Assembly (NCBI RefSeq): GCF_022698165.1 | Contig: NZ_JALDAY010000003.1 | Location: forward strand, 682,001 to 746,000 | Direction of reading: 5' to 3' | Source: Streptomyces cylindrosporus | Lineage (GTDB): Bacteria > Actinomycetota > Actinomycetes > Streptomycetales > Streptomycetaceae | Length of the DNA: 64,000 nt | Part shown: one piece after another, positions 31,482 to 40,551 of the stretch | Layout: the number at the start of each line of letters is the position of its first letter | Position numbering within the stretch: position 1 is the first letter of the stretch | Notes under the pieces: model-generated | Told to the model about the DNA's origin: nothing | Database searches by the model: none | Seen by the model: the letters and a program-made list of their open reading frames with translations, nothing else | Translations under genes and position numbers: made by a program

Positions 31482-32195
31482 CTACGACCAGGTCGCGACC
31501 ACGTACCCGACCCCGTACGGCGCGTCCTCGTACAGCAGCGCGCCGGCCAGGTCCGCGCCCTCCGCCGCGCCCGCGAGGACCTGCCAGGGGGCCCGGCCCG
31601 AGGCCTTCAGCTGGTACGCCAGCTCGGTGTCCAGCGCCTTGAGGGCCGCCACGTCCGCCGTCCCCAGCGCACGCGCGACCTCCGCGTCGAAGGGTGCCGC
31701 GCGCTCGTCGAGGTAGCCGGGGGCCTTGAGCGTGCGGCAGGCGCTGGCGTCGCCCATCACCAGCAGCGCCACCCGCTCGGCCCGGGCGGCGATTTCCCTT
31801 CCGACTTCAATACACCGCTCGGCGGCGAGAGGTTCCCCCACGCCGAGTCCCTCGATCGGGGCGTCGGACCAGCCGGTGCGCTCCAGCAGCCACGCGGCGA
31901 CGGCGAGGGACGGCGGAAGCTCGCGCCCGGACGCCGGGCCCTCCCCCGGGCCCAGCCGTACGTCCAGGTCCACGCCGAAGCCGCGGAAGGAGCCCCGCGT
32001 GCCCTGCGGATGCGTGCCGCGGCCGCTCTGCTCGGCGGGGCCGAGCACCACGAGCAGGTCGGGGCGGGCGGCGGCAAGCACGCCGAGCGCGTCCGTACAG
32101 GCGGCATGCGCGGCGTCCAGCTCGCGCGCGGCGCCCGCGGCGACCGCGGGCACGAGCAGGGGTGGGCAGGGGCAGACGGCGGCGGCGACAAGCAT
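31482..32195 (-). CDS. Class III extradiol dioxygenase subunit B-like protein
   Basis: The 237-residue protein beginning MLVAAAVCPCPPLLVP resembles actinobacterial proteins with the LigB/extradiol dioxygenase fold (VVLGPAEQSG..., LLVMGDASACRTLKAPGYLDERAAPFD). The expected metal-binding histidines of true dioxygenases are not evident, so the activity is unknown. The ATG at 32195 fits relatives; the frame stays open upstream into a separate coding-like stretch (see 32196-32420). It lies downstream of miaB on the same strand. Its role is unassigned; the link to miaB is conserved neighbourhood only, from memory. Confidence 0.8.
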   Translation of the reverse strand: MLVAAAVCPCPPLLVPAVAAGAARELDAAHAACTDALGVLAAARPDLLVVLGPAEQSGRGTHPQGTRGSFRGFGVDLDVRLGPGEGPASGRELPPSLAVAAWLLERTGWSDAPIEGLGVGEPLAAERCIEVGREIAARAERVALLVMGDASACRTLKAPGYLDERAAPFDAEVARALGTADVAALKALDTELAYQLKASGRAPWQVLAGAAEGADLAGALLYEDAPYGVGYVVATWS

Positions 32196-32420
32196 GATCG
32201 GCAGCCTACTTCCCGGCGTGCCCGCGTTGAGGCCCGTCTGGTTCCACGCCCACGGCCAGGGCTCCGGACGGGTGCTCCAGGCCGGTCCGGCGAGGCGGTG
32301 GATCACCCGGTACGTGGTCGTCGCGCCCTCGATGCGCGCGTCGTACGCGTCCCCGTAGAGGCGGGCGCGGGCCCCGTCGAGGGCGCCCAGGGCGTTCAGT
32401 GTGCGGGGCGCCCCGGGAGT
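32196..32420 (-). pseudogene. Start-less coding-like frame between miaB and the dioxygenase-like gene
   Basis: In frame with the downstream gene, about 60 codons with near-total G/C third positions read ALDGARARLYGDAYDARIEG, then TTTYRVIHRLAGPAW and PEPWPWAWNQTGLN. The composition is that of a real protein. The frame has a TGA at 32421-32423 and no ATG, GTG or TTG before the GTG at 32306, which would cut off half of it. Near the dioxygenase-like start the codons lose this character (AGT AGG), so this looks like a separate small gene whose start and stop were lost, next to a 24-bp duplication. A CTG start is the alternative. Confidence 0.5.
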
Positions 32421-32442
32421 TCAGTGTGCGGGGCGCCCCGGG
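32394..32442. repeat. Two direct 24-bp repeats after the miaB stop
   Basis: GTTCAGTGTGCGGGGCGCCCCGGG occurs at 32394-32417 and again at 32419-32442, with one base between. Each contains the palindrome CGGGGCGCCCCG, so each can form a short terminator-like hairpin. The array begins 4 bases past the miaB stop. Confidence 0.85.
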
Positions 32443-32445
32443 CGC

Positions 32446-33972
32446 TCAGTGCGCCGCGCAGCCTCCCGTCGCCGCCGGCAGCGGCTCCGGTACGCCGATC
32501 TTCGGCAGGCCCAGCATGACGCCCGCCGGCTTCGCGGCCTCCGCCGCGTTGCGCTTCTCCCAGGCGTCGCCCGCGCGCGTGCGGCGCACGTCGAGGGCCG
32601 GACCCTCCGCGAGGAGGTGGTGCGGGGCAGCGTAGGTGATCTCGACCGTGACGACGTCGCCGGGGCGGACCTCCTCGTCGGGCTTGGTGAAGTGGACCAG
32701 GCGGTTGTCGGGGGCGCGGCCGGAGAGGCGGTGGGTGGCGCCGTCCTTGCGGCCCTCGCCCTCGGCGACCATCAGCTCCAGGGTGCGGCCGACCTGCTTC
32801 TTGTTCTCCTCCCAGGAGATCTCCTCCTGAAGGGCGACAAGACGCTCGTAACGCGCCTGGACGACCTCCTTGGGGATCTGGTTCTCCATGGTGGCGGCCG
32901 GGGTTCCGGGGCGCTTGGAGTACTGGAAGGTGAAGGCCTGGGCGAAGCGGGCCTCGCGGACCACGTGCAGGGTCTGCTCGAAGTCCTCCTCGGTCTCGCC
33001 GGGGAAGCCCACGATGATGTCGGTGGTGATCGCGGCGTGCGGGATGGCGGCGCGGACCTTCTCGATGATCCCGAGGTAGCGCTCCTGCCGGTACGAGCGG
33101 CGCATCGCCTTCAGGACCGTGTCCGAACCGGACTGCAGGGGCATGTGCAGCTGCGGCATCACGTTCGGCGTCTCCGCCATCGCCGCGATCACGTCGTCCG
33201 TGAAGTCGCGCGGGTGCGGGGAGGTGAAGCGGACGCGCTCCAGGCCCTCGATCGTGCCGCAGGCCCGCAGCAGCTTGCTGAAGGCCTCGCGGTCGCCGAT
33301 GTCGGAGCCGTACGCGTTGACGTTCTGCCCGAGCAGGGTGATCTCGGAGACGCCCTCGGCGACCAGGGCCTCGATCTCGGCCAGGATGTCGCCGGTGCGG
33401 CGGTCCTTCTCCTTGCCGCGCAGGGCCGGGACGATGCAGAACGTGCAGGTGTTGTTGCAGCCGACGGAGATCGACACCCACGCGGCGTACGCGCTCTCGC
33501 GGCGGGTCGGCAGGGTGGACGGGAACGCCTCCAGCGACTCGGCGATCTCGACCTGCGCCTCCTCCTGCACGCGCGCGCGTTCCAGCAGCACCGGGAGCTT
33601 GCCGATGTTGTGCGTGCCGAAGACGACGTCCACCCAGGGCGCCTTCTTCACGATGGTGTCGCGGTCCTTCTGCGCGAGGCAGCCGCCGACCGCGATCTGC
33701 ATGCCCGGCCGCGAGGCCTTGCGGGGCGCGAGGCGGCCGAGGTTGCCGTACAGCCGGTTGTCGGCGTTCTCCCGCACCGCGCAGGTGTTGAAGACCACGA
33801 CGTCGGCGTCGCCGTCGGAGCCCTCGGGGGCGCGCACGTAACCGGCGTCCTCCAGCAGTCCGGACAATCGCTCGGAGTCGTGGACGTTCATCTGGCACCC
33901 GTAAGTGCGCACTTCGTAGGTCTTGGGTGACTGAACGTCCACTGCCGGGCTCCGGTCGCTGCTGCTGGTCAT
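32446..33972 (-). CDS. miaB: tRNA-2-methylthio-N6-dimethylallyladenosine synthase
   Basis: MiaB is a radical-SAM methylthiotransferase that adds a methylthio group to i6A37 made by MiaA. The 508-residue protein has the N-terminal MTTase domain with auxiliary-cluster cysteines Cys26 (YGCQMNV), Cys64 (NTCAVRE) and Cys98 (GGCLAQ), and the radical-SAM CxxxCxxC as Cys172, Cys176, Cys179 in [16 protein letters not shown] domain follows near 425-465 ([22 protein letters not shown]). It is slightly longer than usual because of a 40-residue C-terminal tail. Confidence 0.97.
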   Translation of the reverse strand: MTSSSDRSPAVDVQSPKTYEVRTYGCQMNVHDSERLSGLLEDAGYVRAPEGSDGDADVVVFNTCAVRENADNRLYGNLGRLAPRKASRPGMQIAVGGCLAQKDRDTIVKKAPWVDVVFGTHNIGKLPVLLERARVQEEAQVEIAESLEAFPSTLPTRRESAYAAWVSISVGCNNTCTFCIVPALRGKEKDRRTGDILAEIEALVAEGVSEITLLGQNVNAYGSDIGDREAFSKLLRACGTIEGLERVRFTSPHPRDFTDDVIAAMAETPNVMPQLHMPLQSGSDTVLKAMRRSYRQERYLGIIEKVRAAIPHAAITTDIIVGFPGETEEDFEQTLHVVREARFAQAFTFQYSKRPGTPAATMENQIPKEVVQARYERLVALQEEISWEENKKQVGRTLELMVAEGEGRKDGATHRLSGRAPDNRLVHFTKPDEEVRPGDVVTVEITYAAPHHLLAEGPALDVRRTRAGDAWEKRNAAEAAKPAGVMLGLPKIGVPEPLPAATGGCAAH

Positions 33973-34027
33973 GCGTCAAGGGTAGGCGGTCCCACCGACA
34001 CCCCCTCCCCCGCGGCCGCCAGGGGTC

Positions 34028-34672
34028 TCAGGGTTCGATCAGACCGGCACGGATCGCGTAGCGGGTGAGCTCCAGGCGGTCGCGCATGCCGAGCTTGTGG
34101 AGCAGGTTGGCGCGGTGGCGCTCGACCGTCTTCGCGCTGATGAAGAGCAGGTCGGCGATCTCCTTGGAGGTGTGGCCCTCGGCCACCAGCTTGAGGATCT
34201 CCTCCTCGCGCTCGGTGACCGCCCGGGCCGGCAGGTCGTCGCCCCGGCGCAGCCGCTCCAGATACGAGCGCACCAGGGCGCGCTCGGCGCCCGGATACAC
34301 GAAGGGCTCGTCGCGCATCGCCGCCCGGCACGCCTCCACCAGGTCGCGGTCGGCGACCGACTTGAGGACATAACCGCTGGCCCCGGCCTTCAGGGCCTCG
34401 AAGAAGTACTGCTCGTTGTCGTACATGGTCAGCACCAGCGTGCGCAGGCCGGGCAGCCGCCGGGAAAGTTCGCGGGCCGCTTGGAGGCCGGTCTGGCGGG
34501 GCATGGCGATGTCCAGGACGGCGAGATCGACTTCACGCGCGCGTGCCAGCTCGACCGCCTCCGCGCCGTCCCCGGCCTCGGCGACGACCGTGAGGTCCGG
34601 TTCGCCGTCCAGGATGAGGCGGACCCCGCGGCGTACGAGCGCGTGGTCGTCGGCGAGAAGGATGCGGATCAC
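34028..34672 (-). CDS. NarL/LuxR-family response regulator
   Basis: The 214-residue protein has a receiver domain with the phospho-acceptor Asp54 in LAVLDIAMP, Asp8/Asp9 in ADDH and a conserved Lys in VLKSV. The C-terminal LuxR helix-turn-helix (about 150-210) reads LTEREEEILKLVAEGHTSKEIADLLFISAKTVERHRANLLHKLG-like. The GTG start overlaps the kinase stop by four bases (GTGA, 34669-34672), so the pair is translationally coupled. Target genes are not evident; the divergent antiporter operon on the other side of the kinase is the nearest candidate. Confidence 0.95.
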   Translation of the reverse strand: MIRILLADDHALVRRGVRLILDGEPDLTVVAEAGDGAEAVELARAREVDLAVLDIAMPRQTGLQAARELSRRLPGLRTLVLTMYDNEQYFFEALKAGASGYVLKSVADRDLVEACRAAMRDEPFVYPGAERALVRSYLERLRRGDDLPARAVTEREEEILKLVAEGHTSKEIADLLFISAKTVERHRANLLHKLGMRDRLELTRYAIRAGLIEP

Positions 34673-35724
34673 TGCCGTGCCCCCGCGGCTAGCGGTACGC
34701 GCAGGCGTACGTCCGTGCCGTCCTCGGGGCCCGGCAGCAGCGAGAGCTCGGCTCCGACCAGCAGGGCCCGTTCGCGCATCCCCCGTATCCCGGCGCCCTC
34801 CGGGGCCGTACCGAGGCCCCTGCCGTTGTCCCTGACGAGGAGTTCGACGCCGCCGGCGACCCGGGCGAGGCTGATCTCCGCGCGGTCTGCGCCCGCGTGG
34901 CGGGCCGTGTTGGTGAGGCCCTCCTGGGCGACGCGGTAGACCACCAGTTCCGACTCCTCGGTCAGCGGGGGCAGATCGCCCGGGACGTGGTGCCGTACCG
35001 TCAGCCCGCGCGTGGTGAACTCGGCCGCCAGCGAACGCACCGCGCTGGCCAGGCCGAGCTCCTCCAGTACGCCGGGGCGCAGCCGGCGCGCGATGCGGCG
35101 GATCTCGTCGAGACCGGCCCGGGTGGCCTCCTGGGCCTGGGTGACCTCTTCGCGCAGCTCGTCGGGGGCGCGGTCGGCGACGCGCTTGAGCTGGAGCAGG
35201 ACCGCGGTCAGGGTCTGGCCGACCTCGTCGTGCAACTCCCGCGCGATGCGGCGCCGTTCACGCTCCTGCGCGGACAGCGCCCGGGCCGCTCCGGCAGTGC
35301 GTTCGCTTTCCAAACGGTCGAGCATCGTGTTGTACGTCGTGATCAGCTCGGCCGCCTCCGCGGGGCCGGCGACGACCGCGCGGGCGCCGGGGCGCAGCAG
35401 GTCGGCCGTGGTCATGGCGCTGCCTAGGCGGCGCAGCGGGGCGAGTCCGACGCGCAGCACGACCGCGTTGCCGGCCAGGAGCGCGGCGAGGCCCGCGACG
35501 ACGACCAGGGCCTCGGCGGGCAGCACGGGCGTGGAGACGGTGACCGGGCCGAGCAGCAGGGCGGCGGCCAGCACCAGGCCGAAGGCGTTGAGGGAGAAGA
35601 TCCGCCAGAACAGCGACACGGTTCTCCTCCCCATCCTCTTCTCCTTCGCGGCCTGGGCTTTCGCCACCGCTTCGGTCACCCTCTCCGTCCGCTCCCGGCC
35701 GCGTATATCCGTGCTGTCACCCAT
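34669..35724 (-). CDS. NarL-type sensor histidine kinase
   Basis: The 351-residue kinase has two membrane segments (about 38-60 and 67-92) with almost no external loop, a HAMP-like linker to about 145, a HisKA_3 domain with His165 in RRRIARELHDEVGQ, and a HATPase domain ending with DNGRGLG and GIRGMRERALLVGA. The lack of a sensing loop suggests it detects a membrane or intracellular signal. It is followed by its regulator with a 4-base overlap and is divergent from the TrkA-C/antiporter operon 81 bp away. Confidence 0.94.
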   Translation of the reverse strand: MGDSTDIRGRERTERVTEAVAKAQAAKEKRMGRRTVSLFWRIFSLNAFGLVLAAALLLGPVTVSTPVLPAEALVVVAGLAALLAGNAVVLRVGLAPLRRLGSAMTTADLLRPGARAVVAGPAEAAELITTYNTMLDRLESERTAGAARALSAQERERRRIARELHDEVGQTLTAVLLQLKRVADRAPDELREEVTQAQEATRAGLDEIRRIARRLRPGVLEELGLASAVRSLAAEFTTRGLTVRHHVPGDLPPLTEESELVVYRVAQEGLTNTARHAGADRAEISLARVAGGVELLVRDNGRGLGTAPEGAGIRGMRERALLVGAELSLLPGPEDGTDVRLRVPLAAGARQ

Positions 35725-35805
35725 GTCGCCACCGTACGGGCGGATGGCAGCATGCGTTGCGGCCGAGGGTGATCACGGCCCACCAACGGAACAAAGGGGA
35801 GAAAC

Positions 35806-36291
35806 GTGTCTGCGCCACGTCTGAGGGCGACACCGCTGCCGGGCATCGGAGTCCAGTACGACCTGGTGACCCGGGACGGGCGCCAGCTGTCCGTGGTGGC
35901 GCACCGGGACGGCGCCCGCACGGTGAACGTGTACCGCGCCGACGACCCCGACTCCTGCGCCCAGTCGCTGCGGCTGACCGGCTCCGAGGCGGGCGCGCTG
36001 ATCGACGCGCTGAAGCCGTCCCACCACAGCGCGAGCCTGCTCTACGCCTCCGACCTGGGACTGGTCGCCGAGCGGATCGAGGTGGCCGCCGCCTCGCGCT
36101 TCAACGGCCGGGTGCTCGGCGAGACCCGGATGCGCACCGAGACCGGCGCCTCCGTGGTGGCGGTGCTGCGCCGGGCGGAGGCGATTCCGTCCCCGGCGCC
36201 CGACTTCCGGCTGGCGGGCGGCGACATCCTGATCGTCGTCGGCACGCGCGAGGGCGTCGACGCCGCCGCGGCGATACTCGGGCGGGAGTGA
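35806..36291 (+). CDS. TrkA-C domain regulatory subunit of a cation/proton antiporter (KhtT-like)
   Basis: The 161-residue cytoplasmic protein has an N-terminal half of about 75 residues (PLPGIGVQYDLVTRDGRQLSVVAHRDG) and a C-terminal RCK-C (TrkA-C) domain from about 83 (GLVAERIEVAAASRFNGRVLGET...PAPDFRLAGGDILIVVGTREGV). In Bacillus KhtT this domain binds cyclic-di-AMP and gates the partner antiporter KhtU. The GTG start has AAAGGGGAG upstream. The antiporter gene follows after 4 bases, so the two are co-translated. Cyclic-di-AMP control is inferred from the family. Confidence 0.9.
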   Translation: MSAPRLRATPLPGIGVQYDLVTRDGRQLSVVAHRDGARTVNVYRADDPDSCAQSLRLTGSEAGALIDALKPSHHSASLLYASDLGLVAERIEVAAASRFNGRVLGETRMRTETGASVVAVLRRAEAIPSPAPDFRLAGGDILIVVGTREGVDAAAAILGRE

Positions 36292-36295
36292 ATTC

Positions 36296-37510
36296 GTGCA
36301 CTCCGCGGTCCTGTTGATCGAGTTCGGTTCCATCCTCCTCGGCCTCGGCCTGCTCGGCCGGTTCGCCGGGCGCTTCCGGCTGTCGCCGATCCCGCTCTAT
36401 CTGCTCGCCGGGCTGGCCTTCGGCGAGGGCGGGCTGCTGCCGCTCGGGGCGAGCGAGGAGTTCGTCTCCATCGGTGCCGAGATCGGCGTCATCCTGCTGC
36501 TGCTGATGCTCGGCCTGGAGTACACCGCAGGGGACCTGGTCACCAACCTCAAGGCGCACTACCCCTCCGGACTGGTCGACTGCGCGCTCAACGCCCTGCC
36601 GGGCGCCTTGGCGGCGCTGCTGCTGGGCTGGGGTCCGGTGGCGGCCGTGGTGCTGGCGGGCGTCACCTGGATCTCGTCGTCCGGCGTCATCGCGAAGGTC
36701 CTCGGCGACCTGGGCCGGGTCGGCAACCGGGAGACGCCGGTGATCCTCAGCGTGCTGGTCCTGGAGGACCTGGCGATGGCGGTGTACCTGCCGATCGTGA
36801 CCGCGCTGGTGGCCGGGGCCGGGCTGCTGGCGGGGAGCGTGACGCTGGCGGTGGCGCTGGGCGCGGCCGGACTGGTCCTGTTCGTGGCCGTCCGCTACGG
36901 GCGCGTCATCTCGCGGTTCGTCTCCAACGACGACCCGGAGAAGCTGCTGCTCGTCGTGCTGGGCCTGACGATCCTGGTCGCGGGCGTCGCGCAGCAGCTC
37001 CAGGTGTCGGCCGCGGTCGGCGCGTTCCTGGTCGGCATCGCGCTGTCCGGCGAGGTCGCGGAGGGCGCGCACACCCTGTTGAGCCCGCTGCGCGATCTCT
37101 TCGCCGCGGTGTTCTTCGTCTTCTTCGGGCTGCACACCGACCCGGCGAGCATCCCGCCGGTACTGCTGCCCGCCCTCGCGCTGGCGGTGGTCACGGCCGT
37201 CACGAAGATCGCCACGGGCTACTGGGCGGCGCGCCGGGCCGGCATCTCCGTGAAGGGCCGCTGGCGCGCGGGCGGGGCGCTGGTGGCGCGCGGCGAGTTC
37301 TCGATCGTCATCGCGGGACTGGCGGTGAGCGCCGGCATCGAACCGTCGCTCGGGCCGCTGGCCACGGCGTACGTCCTCATCCTGGTCGTCCTCGGCCCGC
37401 TCACGGCGCGCTACACGGAGCCGCTGGCCCGCTGGTTCGCGGAGCGGCGCGAGCCACGGGCGAGTACGTCACCGGAGGCGGCGAAGGCGGGGGCGCCGGT
37501 CGGGGACTGA
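36296..37510 (+). CDS. CPA2-family cation/proton antiporter (KhtU-like)
   Basis: The 404-residue membrane protein has about 12 hydrophobic segments from the first residue (VLLIEFGSILLGLGLLGRFAGRF). CPA2 marks include LRLSPIPLYLLAGLAFGE-like helix 2, LGLEYTAGDL, VLEDLAMAVYLP with the acidic ED pair in the transport site, and FFVFFGL. It lacks the C-terminal TrkA-N domain of larger KefB/C proteins; regulation is supplied by the TrkA-C protein encoded 4 bp upstream. It likely exports K+ or Na+ in exchange for protons. The start is GTG. Confidence 0.92.
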   Translation: MHSAVLLIEFGSILLGLGLLGRFAGRFRLSPIPLYLLAGLAFGEGGLLPLGASEEFVSIGAEIGVILLLLMLGLEYTAGDLVTNLKAHYPSGLVDCALNALPGALAALLLGWGPVAAVVLAGVTWISSSGVIAKVLGDLGRVGNRETPVILSVLVLEDLAMAVYLPIVTALVAGAGLLAGSVTLAVALGAAGLVLFVAVRYGRVISRFVSNDDPEKLLLVVLGLTILVAGVAQQLQVSAAVGAFLVGIALSGEVAEGAHTLLSPLRDLFAAVFFVFFGLHTDPASIPPVLLPALALAVVTAVTKIATGYWAARRAGISVKGRWRAGGALVARGEFSIVIAGLAVSAGIEPSLGPLATAYVLILVVLGPLTARYTEPLARWFAERREPRASTSPEAAKAGAPVGD

Positions 37511-37651
37511 CACTGAGAGTGGCTCAGGTCACATCGAGATGTGGGCGGACTATGAAGTTCCGGTGGGTGAGTACTGGCATGCTCATGCACAGTTACCCGC
37601 CGGTAGGACTCGCGGGTACTTCCCTGTCACCCCCCACCCTCAGGACCGACC

Positions 37652-39037
37652 TTGCGCAGACGCAAGCGGCTTTCGCATGCCCTCATGCCTGCTCTGGCCA
37701 TCGCCGCACTCTTCCTCGCCGCGGGCTGCTCGTCCCCTCCGCCGCAGGCCACCGACCACACCACCGGCCGAGCGAGCGCCAAGGCCCGCGACGCCGACAC
37801 GAGCACCACCCCGGACAGCTCACGGGCCGTCGCGGCCGCCCCAGCCGGAGCAGCCACGGCCGCCGCCCACCCGGGAAGCGGTGCCGGCGCCCGGGCGGCC
37901 CACAGCACGACGCTCAGCGTCCGCTCGTACGACAGCAAGACCCGACGCGCCGTCATCTCCCCCAAGAAGGCGCCGAGTTCGTCGCCCTCCCCCGGCGCCG
38001 ACCCCACCCCGGACCCCGCCGCCGTCGGTGACGTGATCGCCAGTGCCCCGGCGCCCGGCGCCCCGCACGGCCTGCTGGCCAGGGTCACCGAGGTGCTCGG
38101 CGAGACCCGCGAGGGCACGGAGGTGCAGACCGAGCCCGCCGCCCTCGACTCCGTGCTCGGCGACAGCACGGCGAAGGGCGCCGTGCCGGTCGACCCCGCC
38201 GCCTTCGACGTCGACAAGCTGCTGCCGGACGTGAGCGTCTCCTGGTCGAAGACCGGTGACGTCCATGTGGGCCCGGAGGGGGCCGCTGTGCCGCTCGGCA
38301 GTCTGCGGCTGGACGTCAAGGCCGAGGTGCCGACCACGGCCGGCACGCCCGTGTCGGCCAAGGCCTCCGTATCCGGTTATGTGCAGGTCGCCCCGCAGGT
38401 CGACTTCAGGTACGGCGGTGAGGGCGCCGGAGCCTCGCCCGCCTCCGCCTACCTGGGCGTCTCCGGCGACTGGACCTCGGGCTGGTCCCTGAAGGGCCGC
38501 GCCGCCGCCTCCACCGGCACCCCGGTCCGCATCCCGTTCGCCAAACTGCACGCCGACCCCGTGCTGCAGGTCGGCCCGGTGCCCGTCGTCGTCAACCTCG
38601 ACCTGACCTGCTACTTCCAGATCAGCGGCGACGGGAGCGTCACGGTCGACGTCGCGCAGGACGTCAAGGGCGGCTTCAAGGCGGGCGGCACCTTCGGCCC
38701 GGCCCAGGGCTGGACGCCGGTGAGCTCGTCGGACATGACGAGCACCCCGGTCCGTACGTCCCTGACGACCGCCGGGAACGTCAAGGCGGCCCTCGGCGCG
38801 GAGGCCTCCGTCGGTCTGTACGGCGCGGTGGGCGTCGTCGCCGACCTCGCCCCGTACATCCGCGGCGAGGCCTCGGCCGGCTTCCCGGCCGCCACCGCGA
38901 CCTGGGCGGTCTACGGCGGCGTCGACCTCACCGGCACGCTCCGCCTCCAGCTGTCGGTCTTCGGCACTCCGGTGTTGCGACGGGACGTCCCGCTGGGCGC
39001 GTTGCACCGCGAGTGGAAGCTGGCGGGCAGGCCGTAG
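37652..39037 (+). CDS. Secreted lipoprotein of unknown function
   Basis: The 461-residue protein begins at TTG, with AGGA 6 bases upstream, and has a lipoprotein signal: MRRRKR, hydrophobic stretch, and lipobox FLAAGC at about 21-26. A Thr/Ser/Ala/Pro-rich linker extends to about 130. The rest (about 150-455) alternates short hydrophobic and polar strands (SGYVQVAPQVDFRY, VVVNLDLTCYFQISG, SVGLYGAVGVVADLAPYIRG) and is probably a beta-rich extracellular domain. I do not recognise the family. It stands alone between the antiporter and the MazG-like gene. Confidence 0.85.
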   Translation: MRRRKRLSHALMPALAIAALFLAAGCSSPPPQATDHTTGRASAKARDADTSTTPDSSRAVAAAPAGAATAAAHPGSGAGARAAHSTTLSVRSYDSKTRRAVISPKKAPSSSPSPGADPTPDPAAVGDVIASAPAPGAPHGLLARVTEVLGETREGTEVQTEPAALDSVLGDSTAKGAVPVDPAAFDVDKLLPDVSVSWSKTGDVHVGPEGAAVPLGSLRLDVKAEVPTTAGTPVSAKASVSGYVQVAPQVDFRYGGEGAGASPASAYLGVSGDWTSGWSLKGRAAASTGTPVRIPFAKLHADPVLQVGPVPVVVNLDLTCYFQISGDGSVTVDVAQDVKGGFKAGGTFGPAQGWTPVSSSDMTSTPVRTSLTTAGNVKAALGAEASVGLYGAVGVVADLAPYIRGEASAGFPAATATWAVYGGVDLTGTLRLQLSVFGTPVLRRDVPLGALHREWKLAGRP

Positions 39038-39040
39038 GGC

Positions 39041-39445
39041 TCATGCGCCGCCGGGGACCCAGCCCTGGCGGCGCAGCACCCCCGACACGTCCGGCGCCTC
39101 GTAGTGCTCCCCCTTGAGCACCTTGCCGTCCTCGCGGCGGGCGACGGTGCCGTCGGGGCCCAGCTTGGTCATGTTCGAGCGGTGGATCTCCGCGATGACG
39201 GCGTCGAGGTCTATGCCGTGGACCAGGGCCGTGCCGTACGCCACGTAGACCACGTCGGCCAGTTCGTGCGCGAGCCGGTCGAGCGGGCCGGTGACGGAGA
39301 CCTCGGCGACCTCCGCGGCCTCCTCGGCGAGCAGCTCACCGCGGTGGGCGGCCAGCCGGGGCGAGACCTCGGTGGGGGTGGTGCGGGCGTCGAGCCCGAA
39401 GGCAAGGTGGAACTGACGGACCAGGTCGGCGGGCGATGAGCTCAT
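39041..39445 (-). CDS. MazG-like nucleotide pyrophosphohydrolase
   Basis: The 134-residue protein has the all-alpha NTP-PPase metal motif: EEAAEVAE near 36-43 followed by HELADVVYVAYG near 60-71, giving the EExxE...ExxD ligands. A conserved NMTK...DGKVLKGEHYEAPD end is typical of the phosphoribosyl-ATP pyrophosphatase-like subgroup. It probably clears non-canonical nucleotides. It is a single-domain form, half the length of E. coli MazG. Convergent with the lipoprotein gene, 3 bp apart. Confidence 0.88.
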   Translation of the reverse strand: MSSSPADLVRQFHLAFGLDARTTPTEVSPRLAAHRGELLAEEAAEVAEVSVTGPLDRLAHELADVVYVAYGTALVHGIDLDAVIAEIHRSNMTKLGPDGTVARREDGKVLKGEHYEAPDVSGVLRRQGWVPGGA

Positions 39446-39540
39446 ACGGCGACTGTATCGATCACCACTGACAGTCCCGTCCCCGTTCCTGTGACGCCTG
39501 CCCTGGTCAGCACCGCGTCCCGGCTGGCAGGATCGCCCGC

Positions 39541-40542
39541 ATGTCCAGTGTGTTCGCCCGGATCGGCAGGCGCCGGGCCCTGCAGGGCGCGGCCGCCGGT
39601 CTCGTCGTTCTCGGGCTGCTCGTGTGGTGGCTGCTGCCGCTGGGCGAGGCTCCGCCGAGCGGGACGATCCGCTTCAGCACGGGGACGAAGGCCGGGGTGT
39701 ACCAGGACTACGGCGAGCGGCTGCGCAAGGCGTTCCGCAAGGACATGCCCGACCTGTCGGTCAAGCTGCTGACCAGCGACGGTTCGCAGGAGAACGTCAA
39801 GCGCCTGGCGACCGACGGGACCGACTTCACGATCGCCGCCGCGGACGCGGTGGAGACGTACGAGCTCGCCGCGAACCATCCGGGCGCCGACCGGCTGCGC
39901 GGTGTCGCGCGACTCTACGACGACTACCTGCAGCTGATCGTCCCGCGCGACTCGGACATCAAGTCGGTCGCGGACCTGCGGGGCAAGCGGGTGGCGATAG
40001 GGCCGGTGCGCTCCGGTGTGCGGCTGATGGCCGAGCGGGTGCTGAAGGCAGCCGGAATCGACGCGCAGAAGGACATCACTCCCAGGGCCGACGGCATCGA
40101 CGTCGGGCCTGGACATCTCAAAGAGGGCAAGATCGACGCCTTCTTCTGGTCGGGCGGGCTGCCGACGGAGGGCATCCAGAACCTCGCGGACTCCTTCACC
40201 TTCCGGTTCGTGCCGATCGGCGCCGATCTCGTCGCCAAGCTGCACGCCCAGGGCGGGGCAACCCGCTACTACCGGGCGACCAACATGCCGGAGTCGGCCT
40301 ACCCCAGCATCCAGAACGGCGTCGCCGTGCCCACCATCGCGGTGGCCAACCTCCTGATGACCCGCACGGACATCGACCCCCGGCTCACCGAGTGGGTGAC
40401 CCGTGCCGTGATCAAGAGCCGCGACGAGATCGGCGCCCACGTCCACTCCGCCCAGCTCGTCGACCTGCGCACCGCGATCTACACCGACCCGCTGGCCCTG
40501 CACGAGGGCGCTCGGCGCTACTACCGCTCCGTCAAGCCGTAG
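39541..40542 (+). CDS. TAXI-family (TRAP-associated) solute-binding protein
   Basis: The 333-residue protein has one N-terminal membrane anchor (about 14-33, GAAAGLVVLGLLVWWLLPLG) with no clear cleavage site, then a TAXI-type periplasmic-binding fold: FSTGTKAGVYQDYGERL, DGSQENVKRLATDGTDFTIAAADA, VADLRGKRVAIGPVRSGVRLMAERVL and KEGKIDAFFWSGGLPTEGIQ. TAXI proteins characterised elsewhere bind glutamate or related acids. No TRAP permease gene is nearby. It is convergent with the GluK kinase gene 9 bp away, raising the idea of a sensing role. Start ATG with AGGA upstream. Confidence 0.92.
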   Translation: MSSVFARIGRRRALQGAAAGLVVLGLLVWWLLPLGEAPPSGTIRFSTGTKAGVYQDYGERLRKAFRKDMPDLSVKLLTSDGSQENVKRLATDGTDFTIAAADAVETYELAANHPGADRLRGVARLYDDYLQLIVPRDSDIKSVADLRGKRVAIGPVRSGVRLMAERVLKAAGIDAQKDITPRADGIDVGPGHLKEGKIDAFFWSGGLPTEGIQNLADSFTFRFVPIGADLVAKLHAQGGATRYYRATNMPESAYPSIQNGVAVPTIAVANLLMTRTDIDPRLTEWVTRAVIKSRDEIGAHVHSAQLVDLRTAIYTDPLALHEGARRYYRSVKP

Positions 40543-40551
40543 GAGACGGCG

